Notes under the pieces: generated by a model | What the model was told of the DNA's origin: nothing | Databases searched by the model: none | What the model saw: only the letters and a program-made list of their open reading frames with translations | In this document: positions 1 through 9,845 of the stretch, piece by piece | How positions within the stretch are numbered: position 1 is the first letter of the stretch | Layout of the letters: every line of letters starts with the position of its first letter | Made by a program: the position numbers and the translations under genes | Source of the DNA: Monoraphidium neglectum | Taxonomy: Eukaryota; Chlorophyta; Chlorophyceae; Sphaeropleales; Selenastraceae | DNA: 23,506 nt | Direction: 5' to 3' | Assembly (NCBI RefSeq): GCF_000611645.1 | Contig: NW_014013011.1 | Location: 1 to 23,506, forward strand

Positions 1-165
1 GCCCCACGCCGCCGCGGATGGCGCGGCGGCGACGGGGGATGGGGCCCCGCCGTAGCCTCCGCCGTAGCCGCCGCCGCCGCCGCCGCCACCATACGCGCCG
101 CTGCCACCGCCGCCGCCGTACCCGCCGCCACCGCCGCCGCCGCCGCCGCCCCTGAATCCGGGCCC
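1..165 (-). repeat. GGN trinucleotide tract encoding Gly/Tyr-rich tail
   Basis: On the plus strand this is a near-continuous GCC/CCG trinucleotide run. In the frame of the minus-strand gene it encodes Gly runs broken by Tyr, Ser and Ala (GGGYGGG-type), followed by an Ala/Pro stretch to the edge. Such RGG/GY-like tails are common in RNA-binding proteins. The tract is prone to slippage, so its exact length may be unreliable. Confidence 0.8.
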
Positions 166-2434
166 CTCGTCTCCAGCCATCACGTGCTTGACGGTTGTCA
201 TGAAGAGCGCGCTCACGTTGCGCACGTTGTCAAAGCTGCTCGCGGGGGACACAGGACAAGATCATGATGTCAGCAAGGCGCGGCGGCGGGTGTGGAGCAG
301 GGTCGCATCCGGTATGGGACAGAAAAACGGCCGCGCGGCGCAAACGCCCCCATGCCCTCTCGCGCCCGCCTCTGCAGCCACGAGCGGCGCCTGCATGCGG
401 CCTTGGAGCAAGCAGGGAGCTCTTTTCCACAAGGGCCTCGGGGCTGCGGCGAAGGTTCGATCCCCGCCGCGCTCACTTTTTCAGGGCGAAGGTTTCGAGC
501 ACGTTGCACGCCATCGCAGGGCTGAGCTCCCCCAGGCGCTCAATGCAGCGGTGGTCAAGATCGCCTGGGCGCAGGGGGCCGCCACCCGTCAGAAACAGGG
601 CATCGAGCTTGGCTTGCACCTGTGGCGGGGTTTCGGCAAGGATCCAGGGTTGAGAGGGGCCGTGCGATTGGGTGGGGGGTGGGTGCTTGTGCTGTGCCCG
701 CAGCGGTGTTGGGGTTGCAGGCTGGGGTTGGGGGGCGGGCGTTCAGCTGGCAGAGCGCAGTGGGGCGGCCTGTGACAGCACCCGAGCAGTTGGGCTGCAG
801 GGACATTGGAGAGATCGCGGCCGATACGCGACAGCTGCAGCATTCGGTGGGTTCCTGATGCAGGCCTCAGCCGAGGAAACTCATACATAAACGGACCCGC
901 ACAGCCCCGGCCCCGCCCCGCTCGCAGCCGCGCTTGCCTGCGGCGACAGCCCCGGCCCGCCCCCGCCCGCCGCCGCCCTTGGCGCCGGCGCCGGCGGCAA
1001 CGCCACCGGCGCCGCCGTCGGCCGGGTGAAGCGGGCTGCGGCTGCGTCCGCCAGCAGGCGCCGCTGCGTCGGGTCTGCCGCGTTGGCCAGGCCGGCTGCC
1101 GCCAGGGCGCCAAGCAAATCCAGGGCTGCCGCGGCGTCGAGGCGGCGCAACGCAGCCAAGGCTGCAGAGCCCTCCTCGAGATCTTGCTCGGAGATCTGGG
1201 AAGTTCAAAAAGTTCGGAGGATTCATGGCGCGCGGCGGCTGCATTGAGGTTCACATTGGGTGCCTGGACTGCCAGCGGGCGGCTTGTTGAAAGCGCTTCA
1301 AGGCGCGGCAGGCGGAGGGCCCGCGCTGTGATAAGGGGGGCTTCAACATGCCCCCAGCTAAGCCCGTCGTTTCACGGCGCGTCGGTGTCTTGGCACATGA
1401 CCGGCGGCAAAGCATCCCGGGTGTGAACTCGCAAACCGTTGCCCCATGCGCCCTGCCCTTGTGGTGCCCCGCCTGCCCACTGCCAATGGCTTGTGTGTTT
1501 CCACTGCACGAGTGCTTCTTGAAGGCTGCTGGGCGGGACCAGGGGAAAACTGCTGATGGCTTTGTGGTGGCGGCCTGCCAGCGCCGCGTGATCTGATGCC
1601 CCACCACCTCGCAGTAGTTTTGCCCTGGCACTGGCACCCGTGATCTGAGATCGCACTCACCGCGCCGCTCTCGATCACCGCGCTTATCCTATCGCGCACG
1701 GCCGGGTCCAAGTCTACGCGCGGGCGGGGGCGGGGGGCGAGCGCGGGCGCGCGGCGGGATCGGTTGCGACCGCGGCGGGGCGGAAGGGGTCGTGGGTTTG
1801 AGCCGTGGGCACGTGCGCTCCTGCGCGCGACCTCGCGTTTTGCGGCGCGCTTCATACACCCTCCGTGCAGATAGGCCGGCGGGCGCGCGCACCCAATGCA
1901 ACGCGCGCGGTGTGGGCTGTGCATGCGAGCCCGCTAATCGCTGACTCCTCAATTCCGGCACCACACACTGTTCAGCATACTAGCAGGCCGCCAGGGGCAG
2001 CCCTGGGCATTTTGAGGCCATTGTCCGGACGCAGCACGGAAACAGGGCAAGGTGCAAAGGCCAAATGTAGAGATCGGACCTTGCAGGCGCAGCGACTTGG
2101 CCGGCCGGCCGGCGTCGCCATCAGCGGCGCCAGCGAGGCCGGCAGCGTCTGCAGTGCGCTTCTGCGCGTGCGGCACCGCCGCCGCCGCCGCGCCGTTTGC
2201 GCCATGCTGCGGGTCAATCGCGGTGGTTGTTCCCTGCGCGTCTGTCGCAGCTGAGGGCGGCTCATGCGCTGCGTCGGCCTGCTGCGTCTGCGCCGGGTCT
2301 CGAGCGGAGTCGGCCGCCACATCCGGCACAGCGGGCTCGGTCTCCCCAGACAGAGCGTTTGCGGCTGCGGCATTTACGCTTACGGGATCCTCCACCGCCT
2401 GTGGCCCTTCACCCGGGCCCTGTTGCTCAGACAT
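1..2434 (-). CDS. hnRNP Q-type tandem acidic (NURR) domain protein, partial
   Basis: The model has five exons on the minus strand: 2434-2080, 1713-1661, 1195-887, 619-477 and 235-<1. Phases agree at every junction and give at least 365 aa. Residues 1-118 are disordered, Ala/Gln/Asp-rich, with a possible bipartite nuclear signal (KR at 92-93, RPAKSLRL near the end). Residues 119 to about 190 and 240 to about 305 each resemble the N-terminal acidic/NURR domain of hnRNP Q and R (SYNCRIP family). The second copy reads VQAKLDALFLTGG, then DLDHRCIERLGELSPAMA, then FDNVRNVSALFM, matching the family order. A Pro/Ala/Gly linker of about 50 aa separates them, and a Gly/Tyr-rich tail follows (about 310-365). 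No RRM is visible; one could lie beyond the left edge. The family binds RNA, so a nuclear or cytoplasmic RNA role is inferred. The first donor (GTCCGA) is weak. The start is the first Met of the low-complexity frame; the frame upstream of it looks non-coding. Confidence 0.78.
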
Positions 2435-2976
2435 GCGAGTGACAACGAAGTGATCTGAAAGGGGGTCTATGAAAAAGCTGCAGCTCTCTGCAAAGTTGAT
2501 TAATTTAATAGAATGGTGTTCCTGGGGGTGAGGTCGACTCTGGGTACCCTCCGCACTGCTAGTCAGGTGTGCAATTTGAGTGCTTAGTGAGTGAGGCAGC
2601 CACAGAGTCAATGCGAGCGTTAGAGCACCCGATGTGAAGCGCGAATATTGCACACAATAATCCACAATATACACACGCAATTCTAGCGTGTGAGCACCCA
2701 GGGTCGCTCTTAGACGCTTACCCGTGTTGCTGCGCCTCCCTCAAATCAATCAAAGCAGCGCAAGCAGCAAGAGCAACGTGACATTGCCCAGATCTCGCAG
2801 CCCGCGGCCACCTGTGCACCACGCCCGCTCGCCCCGCCCGCACCGCTCGCGGCTCCAGGCGCGCCTAGTCGCCCTCATCCCGGGCAGGTAGCACCCGCGC
2901 CGCTCGCAAAGGCCACCCCGCGGCATCAGCACGGCCATCAGCGAGAGGCTCATCAAGTGACGCCCGAGCCAGCGCG
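2435..2976. promoter_or_regulatory. Divergent intergenic region between genes 1 and 2
   Basis: These 542 bases separate the start codons of two divergently transcribed genes, so they must hold both promoters and 5' UTRs. The centre (about 2490-2680) is clearly more AT-rich than the flanks, including a TTAATTTAATAG stretch near 2500. I could not identify a convincing TATA box or operator, and no coding exon is recognisable. Confidence 0.5.
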
Positions 2977-5243
2977 ATGGCTGAGCTGCTGCAGCGCGCG
3001 CGGGCGCTGCTGCCGCCACTGGAGGGCGGCCTGGAGGATCTGCTGCTGCCCCTCTACCAGGTCTGCACGTGGGAGGGAATCCTAGGGCCCCAGGCCTGAT
3101 ACAATACCCATCATCTGGCCGGGGCTTTCATTGCACAGAGGCCTGGCGACTGCGCACTAGAGAACTTGCGGCGAGGGCCGCATGGCGCAGCGCTTCTCGC
3201 TTCGGCACCGGCCACCCCCTCCCCTCTGATCACCAACACACCGGCACCCAATGACCCCGCGCCCCCACCCCCAGGGTATCGTCATCGTCGCCCTGCGCGT
3301 AGCCACCGAGAAGCTGCTCGTCCCGCCGCTCCGCCGCTACCTGAAGCACGCCCCCTCCTCGGAAAGCGCGAAGTCCCCCGAGCGCCGCGCTCACGAGGTT
3401 GTCGACAACGCGTTCCTCGTCGCCGTGATCGCGCCGCTGTCGCTGTGGGGGTGGTGGGTGCTGTTTCATCACAATGGCCCATGCACCCCCATGGCCACCG
3501 AGGGCTGCCTGGTCGGCTGGCCCAACCTCTCCATGACACGGGAGGTGCGCACAGGCAGAGCAGCCAGCCACCGCCCATCTGCAGCAGGCGTGGCGCTACC
3601 CCCTCTCTGCCCAGCCAGCACTTGCGCATGCGGGCCAGCCGTGGGTGTATGGGCATCAGTTGGGGCGACGGGTACTTCGGCTGTGCTGAGGGCATTCAAT
3701 GAACATTTGGAGGACCTTGGGCGGAGCGTGCTCGGTCTCGTGCCACACCCTCTGCGACTGCGCCCGCAGCGTGCGCGTGCGTATTCAATACCTCTCGCGC
3801 ATGCACTTTTTTGCGCACACAGGTATGCACAGGTACACATAGACTCACTCACGTGTGCACGCAGCCACACACACACACACACACACACGCACGCACACGC
3901 ACGCATATACACACACACCAATTCATCCCCCCAGTTCCGCTGGTGCTGGCTGAGCATGGGCGGCCTCTACACAGCCGAGATGCTGGGCACTGCCCTGGGC
4001 GGCGTAGGGTTCAAGCTCAACCTGGAGATGGTGATACACCACCTGGTGACCATGGTGCTCATGGTGGGTCAGACATTGACAGGGGGTTGAATGCATTGGC
4101 TTTGGTACCGTGTTTAGGAGTTGGCGGATATGTCTTCAGTGATACCCAGCCTCGGCTTCGCTGGATGGGGGCGGCGGCAAGACGGCTGCAGCGAAGGGGC
4201 AACCCACCATTGCGAGTGACCAGTGCGTGCGCTGGTAGCCGCAGCGCGCTGCGGGGCCGTGGTCCAGACCAGGGGTTGACACAGAGCAGAGTGGCGTGTG
4301 GCGGGCCTCAAATTTGAGCAGTGTGAGCCTGCATCCCTGGTGGTACGCGTCCCTTGTTGCTTGGACACTCGCCTGCGACGCGCCGCGGCCCCACCTCTCC
4401 GCCTCCACAATTCTGCCCTAATCGATCCTACGCCGCCCATCCCTCCCCCCTCCCAAAAATGCACCTGGAACGACGCGATCCAGCTCTTTGGCTATTACGG
4501 CGGCCTCCACCGCTACGGCATGATGGCCACCACGGTGCTGGACTCCTCCAACACGCTGCTGCACGCCGCGAAGGCCGTCCACGCGACAGGCCTGCCGCAG
4601 CTTGTCCCTCTCCAGGTGAAAAGGGCCGTCGCTGCCGCGCCTTCACCCCCATTCCCCTCACGCCCTCTCAGCCGCCCTGCGGCACGCGTCAGATTGCAGC
4701 AACTTGCGCGCGCGCGCAGCTCCTACGAACCCGCAAACACCTGCATGTTTGACACTCAACCGCGCGGACTGTACACCGGACTGCACGCGCGCAGGACGCG
4801 CTGTTCAAGCTGTTTGCCCTCGTCTTCTTCGTCGTGCGCGTCGTCATGCCGCCCCCCACCATGCTGTACCCGGGAATTACCCACGGCCGCGTGCTGCCCA
4901 CGAGGATGTACTACGTGACTAACGGCCTCATGTTTGTGATCTACGGGCTGCAGATTATGTGGTGGGTGGTCGGGTGCATGGCCACGCAACATCATGGGAA
5001 CAAGCAGCAGTGGATTACACCATGCATGATAAAATCTTCCATAGCTGCAGCCTGAAATTGACCCTGATGAGCGCCCTTCCGACGGGTCCTGGCCTCCGTA
5101 CGTGCCTCAGCTGGTACGCCATGCTCCCCTGGCTTGCCGTGCCTGCGTCCCCCTGCAGGTTCTATAAGATCGTGCGCATTGCCATGGGGGGCGACAGCAA
5201 GCCTGCAAAGAAGGCGGCCCCGGCCGCCGTCAAGGCCGACTGA
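2977..5243 (+). CDS. TLC-domain (LAG1-type) ceramide synthase
   Basis: Six exons: 2977-3060, 3275-3544, 3935-4063, 4484-4615, 4795-4961 and 5159-5243. All phases match and give 288 aa, close to plant LAG1 homologues (about 300). Ceramide synthases N-acylate sphingoid bases with acyl-CoA in the ER membrane. The Lag1p motif is visible: MVIHHLVTMVLM (His153-His154) spliced to LFGYYGGLHRYG and then VLDSSNTLLHAAK. The spacing from HH to the RxG position equals that of the family. Other family hallmarks are DALFKLFALVFFVVRVVMPP and GLQIMWFYKIVRI near the C-terminus. About six hydrophobic segments are present. There is no homeodomain. In the active-site motif the usual HD..D reads L180-D181..N184, so one Asp is Asn. 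The C-terminus is a Lys/Ala tail. The first donor (GTCTGC) is weak. A TGTAA lies at 5833-5837. Another TLC-family role is possible but less likely. Confidence 0.88.
3865..3919 (+). repeat. (CA)n microsatellite in intron 2 of ceramide synthase
   Basis: This is a CA run with interspersed CG and TA steps. It ends about 15 bases upstream of the 3934/3935 acceptor, so CA is in the sense strand close to the 3' splice site. The same arrangement is seen in several introns of the acyl-CoA dehydrogenase gene. Confidence 0.9.
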
Positions 5244-6708
5244 TGGCGGCTCAACGCAGGGGCGGGTGCTCGGGCTGCTTGCGTGGCCCTTAAACGCCAA
5301 TCACGCTGGTTATCTTGCCATTTCCGGCCGGGTGCCTCAAAACGGCGCGTTTTTTCTTGTATCTGATTGTGCAAAATTCATGCCCATTTCAACACGCTAG
5401 TGCTGCAGAGGGTCTGAGCACTTGGTGCACAAACTTTGGGCTCCAGCACCCCCATGCCTTAGCCCTCACCTCCAGACGCCTGCGCTTGTTCGGGACGATT
5501 CTGCCCTGATGACTGCCCTGATTTTGCGCCCTCTGGGTTTCCGGCATTGATCATGAAAGCACCGCCTGCACCGCCAGTGGGTCGGAAGCAAGGTCGTGGG
5601 ATGCCGCCACCCCGGGGCTGCCAAGGGGGAGCAGAAGTGGTGCTCAGCGCTGCACTGACACGCAATGTGTATGACAAAGGGCTGTCCTTTTGCCAGCGAC
5701 GCGCTCCTCCGGCTTGCACACATCACACCAATTCAGCGGCTTAGCCAGACTTCTGCTTGCGCCATTTCCGACCCGGTTGGCGGCAGAGCGCCCAAGGATC
5801 TGCGGATTATGAGCATTCCCATCCACTGTCGTTGTAACAGCTTCTCTTCTTGCAGTCATGTTGTTCAGCGCGCCATGCATGCAGTTCAGGGTGCGTGCTT
5901 TGCAGCAGTAACGGCCCCACGCGCGGCCAGCAAGCCAGGCTGGCAGGGTGACATGCCAGCGGTTCACGCCTTGCACAACCAAGACCCAGACCGGTGACCA
6001 GCTTGCTCAATCCTCGTTTCAGCAACAAAGGAGGGTTTCATGCGCCGGCAAGGGGGCTCTCTTGCCAGTGTCAGGTTCAACTGGGTTTTGCAGTTGCATA
6101 ATAAACCTTTGTGAAATATTTCTGTGGAGTGCATGCCATGCTTTCTGTGCCGCACATTGCGTGCCACAATGCGAGCACATGCCTCCAGCTACGCATATAC
6201 ACATAGGGTGTTTTGTTTTGAAGTGTCTTGTTTCAACAAATCGCGGCCACTTCATTCGTTGCACTTCCACTGGGAGTCAGTTGCTAAGGAGCTTGTTCCA
6301 AATGTGCCCCCTCACCACGAGACACCTTGGAGTGATACATCCTGACGGCATTCTTGCCGCCTGTGCATTGTCGACATTAACCACAGCAAGACGTGGCACA
6401 CCCTTACAGGGCCGAAGTTGTGCACATTTCTGGAGTTGGGGAGCCCCTGGTGTCCTGCAGCGGCCGGCGACTCACCAGGCGGTCAAAGTGTCGTCACCAC
6501 AGCAAAGTCTGCTTGATTACAAGAAGCCGAGAGCTTGATAATTGATCGTGAATCAAGCTTTAGCTTCGCGCATAGCCTCCCGGACAGCCTCAACATACGA
6601 AGAGCCCGAATCTCGCTTGGTCTGCCTCGACTTTGAACAAAGCGTGAGCAGGGATTGGATCTGGTCCAGCAATACTACCTACGTGGTCTTGTCTAGAGAG
6701 CGTAAACT
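5244..6708. other. Intergenic: 3' UTR of ceramide synthase and upstream region of Armadillo gene 1
   Basis: These 1465 bases lie between a stop and the next start. The first TGTAA after the ceramide synthase stop is at 5833-5837, giving a predicted 3' UTR of about 590 nt. The rest is less GC-rich than the genes. Open frames up to about 196 codons exist (for example 5948-6538) but have no recognisable motif or codon bias. The last 93 bases (6616-6708) resemble the upstream flank of the second Armadillo gene. Confidence 0.55.
5833..5837 (+). terminator. Candidate polyadenylation signal TGTAA
   Basis: This is the first TGTAA after the ceramide synthase stop codon, as far as I can see by eye. 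TGTAA is the typical green-algal polyadenylation signal. A 5-base motif is weak evidence on its own. Confidence 0.4.
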
Positions 6709-8856
6709 ATGCTGCAACTACGACTCACAAGCACTGCGCCTGCAATGAGCCCGCCTCGGACTCTCCAGGCGCCAGCCGCTCGCGCTGCGCAGCAGCACGC
6801 CGTGACAGCAGCTAGGCTCAACATTCAGCGAGGGCTTTCCAAACTACAGGATCGGCGGGGTCTGAGTACGGTGGCAGCGGCTGCCAAAGGCAAAGCGGCG
6901 GAAGCTAAAGAGCCGGCAGGCACCGCCCCCAAGACAGCGCGCCGCCGTTCGGCCCCTGCGGCGAGCGAGCGCGCCACGCCGGACGGCGCGCTGGCGGCAG
7001 CCAAGGCTGCGGCCAGCGGCGACGTGCGGCCGCTGCAACAGCTGATCGACCAGCTGGCGAGCGGCTCGGCCGCCGAGGCAGGAGCGGCGGCCAAGGAGCT
7101 TGTGAGTTGTGTGAAGTCGAGCGACGAACGGTGCAGGGCGGCGGCAAACTTGGGCGCCCTGAAGCTGCTGGTTGACCTGCTGGGCCAAGGCCAGCCAGAC
7201 AGCCAGAGATTTGAGGCCGCAAGGGCGATTGACGGCATTGTTTGTGCTGGCAACGATCTGCGGGAGGCTGCGGCCGCCGCCGGCGCGCCCGCGGCGCTCG
7301 CCGCGCTGCTAGCGCCGGCGGCGGGCGCGTCCAAGGCGGTCGAGGCGGCGGCGGCTGAGGCGCTGGCAGAGGTTGCCGCATGGGACATGTCCGAGGTGGC
7401 GGCGGCGGCCAGTGCCGATGATGCCAGGCGCGAGGCGCAGCGCGCCGCTGCGATGGGCAAAGCCCTGATCAGGGCTCAAGGGCTCGGCGCCCTGGTGGGC
7501 GTGCTCGAAAGGAAGGGGTCATCTATCAGCCTCCAAACGCACGCGGCGCGGGGTGTGGCGAGCGCAGCAGCGCTGGGCATTGTCGCGCCCGGCGAGGCGG
7601 CGGCGCGCCTAGGCGCGCTGCTGCTAGGCGTGCTCAACGAGGGCGTCGCGGCCGCCGAGGAGCGCGGCCGCGCGCCCAAGAAGGGCGTCGAGGCGGCGCG
7701 CTGGGCGGCGGCGGGGCTCGCGGCGCTGCTGTCGGCGCCGGACGCCAACGACGCGCTTCGGCGGCGGCTCGCCGGCAGCGGTGGCATAGATACGGTCCCG
7801 CTGCTCGTCGCGCTGCTCGAGGCCCCGCCAAAGCCCGCCGCCGCGGCAGCCGCCGCCGCGCTGGGCGCATTCGCGCGCTGCGACGACCTGCGGCCGGCGA
7901 TCATTCAGGCCGGCGCGCTGCCGCATCTGGTGTCGCTGCTCGTGCTGCAGCGTGCCAACTTTGATAAGGAGAGCCTGTCCGCCGCGGCGGCCGCTGCAGG
8001 CACGCTGGGGCACCTGGCAGAGGCTGGGGACGCGGTTCGCATGGCAATTGCAGAGGCGGGCGCCCTGCAGCCGCTCGCGGAGCTGGTCGAGCGGCTGAGC
8101 GGCGTCGAGTCCCCAGCCTCGGGCAGGCACTTGATTCTTGTTCTGCAGGCGTTGAGGGAGCTCATGAAATGCAGGCAGATTCACCAGGCGCTCGCTGATG
8201 CAGGCGTCGTCGCCGCAGCGCTGAAAGTGATCTCAGTGACGACGAAGGCCCGCGGCGGCGGCGACGACGGCCCGCAGGCCGCAGCAGCGTCGCTTATCGG
8301 CGACGCCGCGGCCGGCGGCGAGGGGCCGCTGCGGGGCGCGGTGATTGCGGAGCTGCCACCGCTCGTCGCGCGCCTCGCTGGCGCCAGCGGCGCAGCAGGC
8401 GCGCGTTGCGCGATGCGCGCGGTGGAGTGGCTGACGGATTGCTGCGAAGCGCTCGACGCGCCGCTGCTCGCGGCGGGCACCGCGCCGGCGCTGGTCGCGC
8501 GGCTGTCGGACGGCGGCGCGGAGGGCGGCGATGATGCTGCATGGGCAATCGACAACCTTGCGCGGTCTGGGGATGAGGCGTGCTCGGCGATCATGGCCTG
8601 CAGGCCGCTGTCCCGGCTGCTGGATCTGGCTCGGGGCGGCAGCGGCGCTGCGGTGTGTGCACTTGAAGGACTCATCACTGGGGATGGGCCAGCCGCGCGC
8701 GGGCGCGCACAGGCGGCGGCGGCTGCGGGAGCGGGGGCGGTGCTGAAGAGGATCATTGCAAGCGGCGCGGCCGACGAGGTGGCGAGGGACGCGGCCGAGG
8801 GAGCGCTGAACGCGCTGGCTGCTAGCGGCCAGCACGGCAGCAGCGGCAAGATTTGA
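6709..8856 (+). CDS. Armadillo-repeat protein, organelle-type N-terminus (copy 1)
   Basis: This is a single uninterrupted frame of 715 aa. The first about 65 residues are rich in Ala, Arg, Thr and Ser with no acidic cluster, and contain RRGLSTVAAAAKGK near residue 50. That fits a mitochondrial or plastid transit peptide. From about residue 95 to 700 the protein is Ala/Leu-rich helical repeats of Armadillo type. Examples are LGALKLLVDLLGQG, AGAPAALAALLAPA, AGALPHLVSLLVLQ and AGALQPLAELVERL, each with the Gly-Ala-[Leu/Ile]-xx-Leu pattern seen in ARM repeats. ARM folds are scaffolds for protein or RNA binding; no enzymatic motif is seen. The start at 6709 is supported by the paralogue at 10500, which shares the MLxLxLT beginning and GLSKLQDR/ELSKLQDR near residue 42. 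The gene has no intron, unlike its multi-exon neighbours. The partner and substrate are unknown. Confidence 0.85.
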   Translation: MLQLRLTSTAPAMSPPRTLQAPAARAAQQHAVTAARLNIQRGLSKLQDRRGLSTVAAAAKGKAAEAKEPAGTAPKTARRRSAPAASERATPDGALAAAKAAASGDVRPLQQLIDQLASGSAAEAGAAAKELVSCVKSSDERCRAAANLGALKLLVDLLGQGQPDSQRFEAARAIDGIVCAGNDLREAAAAAGAPAALAALLAPAAGASKAVEAAAAEALAEVAAWDMSEVAAAASADDARREAQRAAAMGKALIRAQGLGALVGVLERKGSSISLQTHAARGVASAAALGIVAPGEAAARLGALLLGVLNEGVAAAEERGRAPKKGVEAARWAAAGLAALLSAPDANDALRRRLAGSGGIDTVPLLVALLEAPPKPAAAAAAAALGAFARCDDLRPAIIQAGALPHLVSLLVLQRANFDKESLSAAAAAAGTLGHLAEAGDAVRMAIAEAGALQPLAELVERLSGVESPASGRHLILVLQALRELMKCRQIHQALADAGVVAAALKVISVTTKARGGGDDGPQAAAASLIGDAAAGGEGPLRGAVIAELPPLVARLAGASGAAGARCAMRAVEWLTDCCEALDAPLLAAGTAPALVARLSDGGAEGGDDAAWAIDNLARSGDEACSAIMACRPLSRLLDLARGGSGAAVCALEGLITGDGPAARGRAQAAAAAGAGAVLKRIIASGAADEVARDAAEGALNALAASGQHGSSGKI

Positions 8857-9299
8857 TGCTTGATGTTCGATGAGGGTTGTTAGCCACAACAGCTGTTGGT
8901 AGTTCGACATGTACACCTGGTGGTCTGATATGAGGTTCGTTGGTGTTATGAGACGCCAAATGCTGTTATTTGAGGATAACGATCCTGGCCATCTGTTCTT
9001 ATTGAACGGTACTCGAGTCAGGCGGTGCTGCTATGGGTCTGAGTGCCACATACGGGCGAGGGTGGCAGCACCTACTGAAGGCTAGCACTGCAACAACAGT
9101 GATTTCTTACTGGTTCTTGAGGGCTCCCAGCAGCTCTTCCCCCCTACTTGGCGGGCAAAGATTAGGAAGCAAAGCTGCAAGCTGGAGGTCTGCGGGAACA
9201 CCTAAACACAGAGAACGTGCCAAATTGGGACTGCCCCTTGGCGCGTGAGCAGTCCCAGTCATTCACTGGTCATAATGTATATCTGGAAAGCAACCAGAT
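8857..9299. other. Intergenic after Armadillo gene 1, up to recognisable LINE sequence
   Basis: No coding exon is recognisable here. By eye I find no TGTAA between the stop at 8856 and the LINE tail at about 9805. Part of this stretch is probably degenerate LINE sequence, because the reverse-transcriptase-side homology begins at about 9306 without a clear boundary. No target-site duplication was found. Confidence 0.4.
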
Positions 9300-9696
9300 G
9301 TACGGTGACACAAGCAGCCAGAAAACATTATCATTTGACTGCCTACGGCAGATGCTGGGTGTGCGCCGCAGCGACCATCACAGCAGCGCATATATCTATG
9401 ATCGTTGCGCAGAGCACCCCATTGGTAGCTACCTGTCTGTTAACAGGCTGCGCCAACTGGGTCACACGATGCGCATGACCCACACTCGTCTGCCCAAATT
9501 GGCGCTTTGGAGCGCCGCCCCCGGCCCGCGCCCTGTGGGACGGCCACGCGTGTCATGGTTTGACATAGCGAGGCGAGACTGTGCTGCCATAGGGATCGAT
9601 GTCCCCATTCACCTAGACGACCGCTGCTCTGACCGCCCCGCTTGGACGAAGGCTTGCTTATCTCTCCTGCCAAGGAGGCGTGCGCCCTCTTACTAA
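9217..9696 (+). pseudogene. LINE ORF2 C-terminal remnant
   Basis: This is an open frame with no ATG, corresponding to the region C-terminal to the reverse transcriptase. The GRPRVSWFDIARRD block and the Arg/Leu/Gly-rich block before it are intact. Everything upstream (polymerase catalytic motifs, endonuclease) is missing. The stop at 9694-9696 is probably the natural ORF2 end, because 3' UTR and tail follow directly. Confidence 0.8.
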
Positions 9697-9795
9697 TTCC
9701 CGACTTGGCTGCACCCGCTTTCTCCTCTGGCCTTTACGGTTAGGGGCGTTACCCCTTTGGGGAGCCAGGGTTTTTCCCCTCGCTGCTGGAAAAGC

Positions 9796-9845
9796 GTGAT
9801 GTGATGTAATGTAATGTAATGTAATGTAATGTAATGTAATGTAAT
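9796..9845 (+). repeat. Pentanucleotide tail of LINE: (GTGAT)2(GTAAT)8
   Basis: Two GTGAT units are followed by eight GTAAT units without interruption. Simple-repeat tails instead of poly(A) are typical of several LINE clades, and this run sits exactly where the element should end. Read across unit boundaries it contains eight copies of TGTAA. Confidence 0.92.

Noticed and set aside
2435..2680. Upstream in-frame extension of the NURR gene
   Set aside because: The sequence before the Met at 2434 is AT-richer and lacks the Ala/Asp/Gln bias of the N-terminus, so it is more likely 5' UTR.
5948..6538. 196-codon plus-strand frame in the intergenic region
   Set aside because: No motif, no GC-rich third-position bias, and composition like non-coding sequence.
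6825..8916. Several long minus-strand frames opposite Armadillo gene 1
   Set aside because: They are Ser/Ala/Arg-rich shadows of a GC-rich gene. The plus frame has Armadillo repeats and is conserved in the paralogue.
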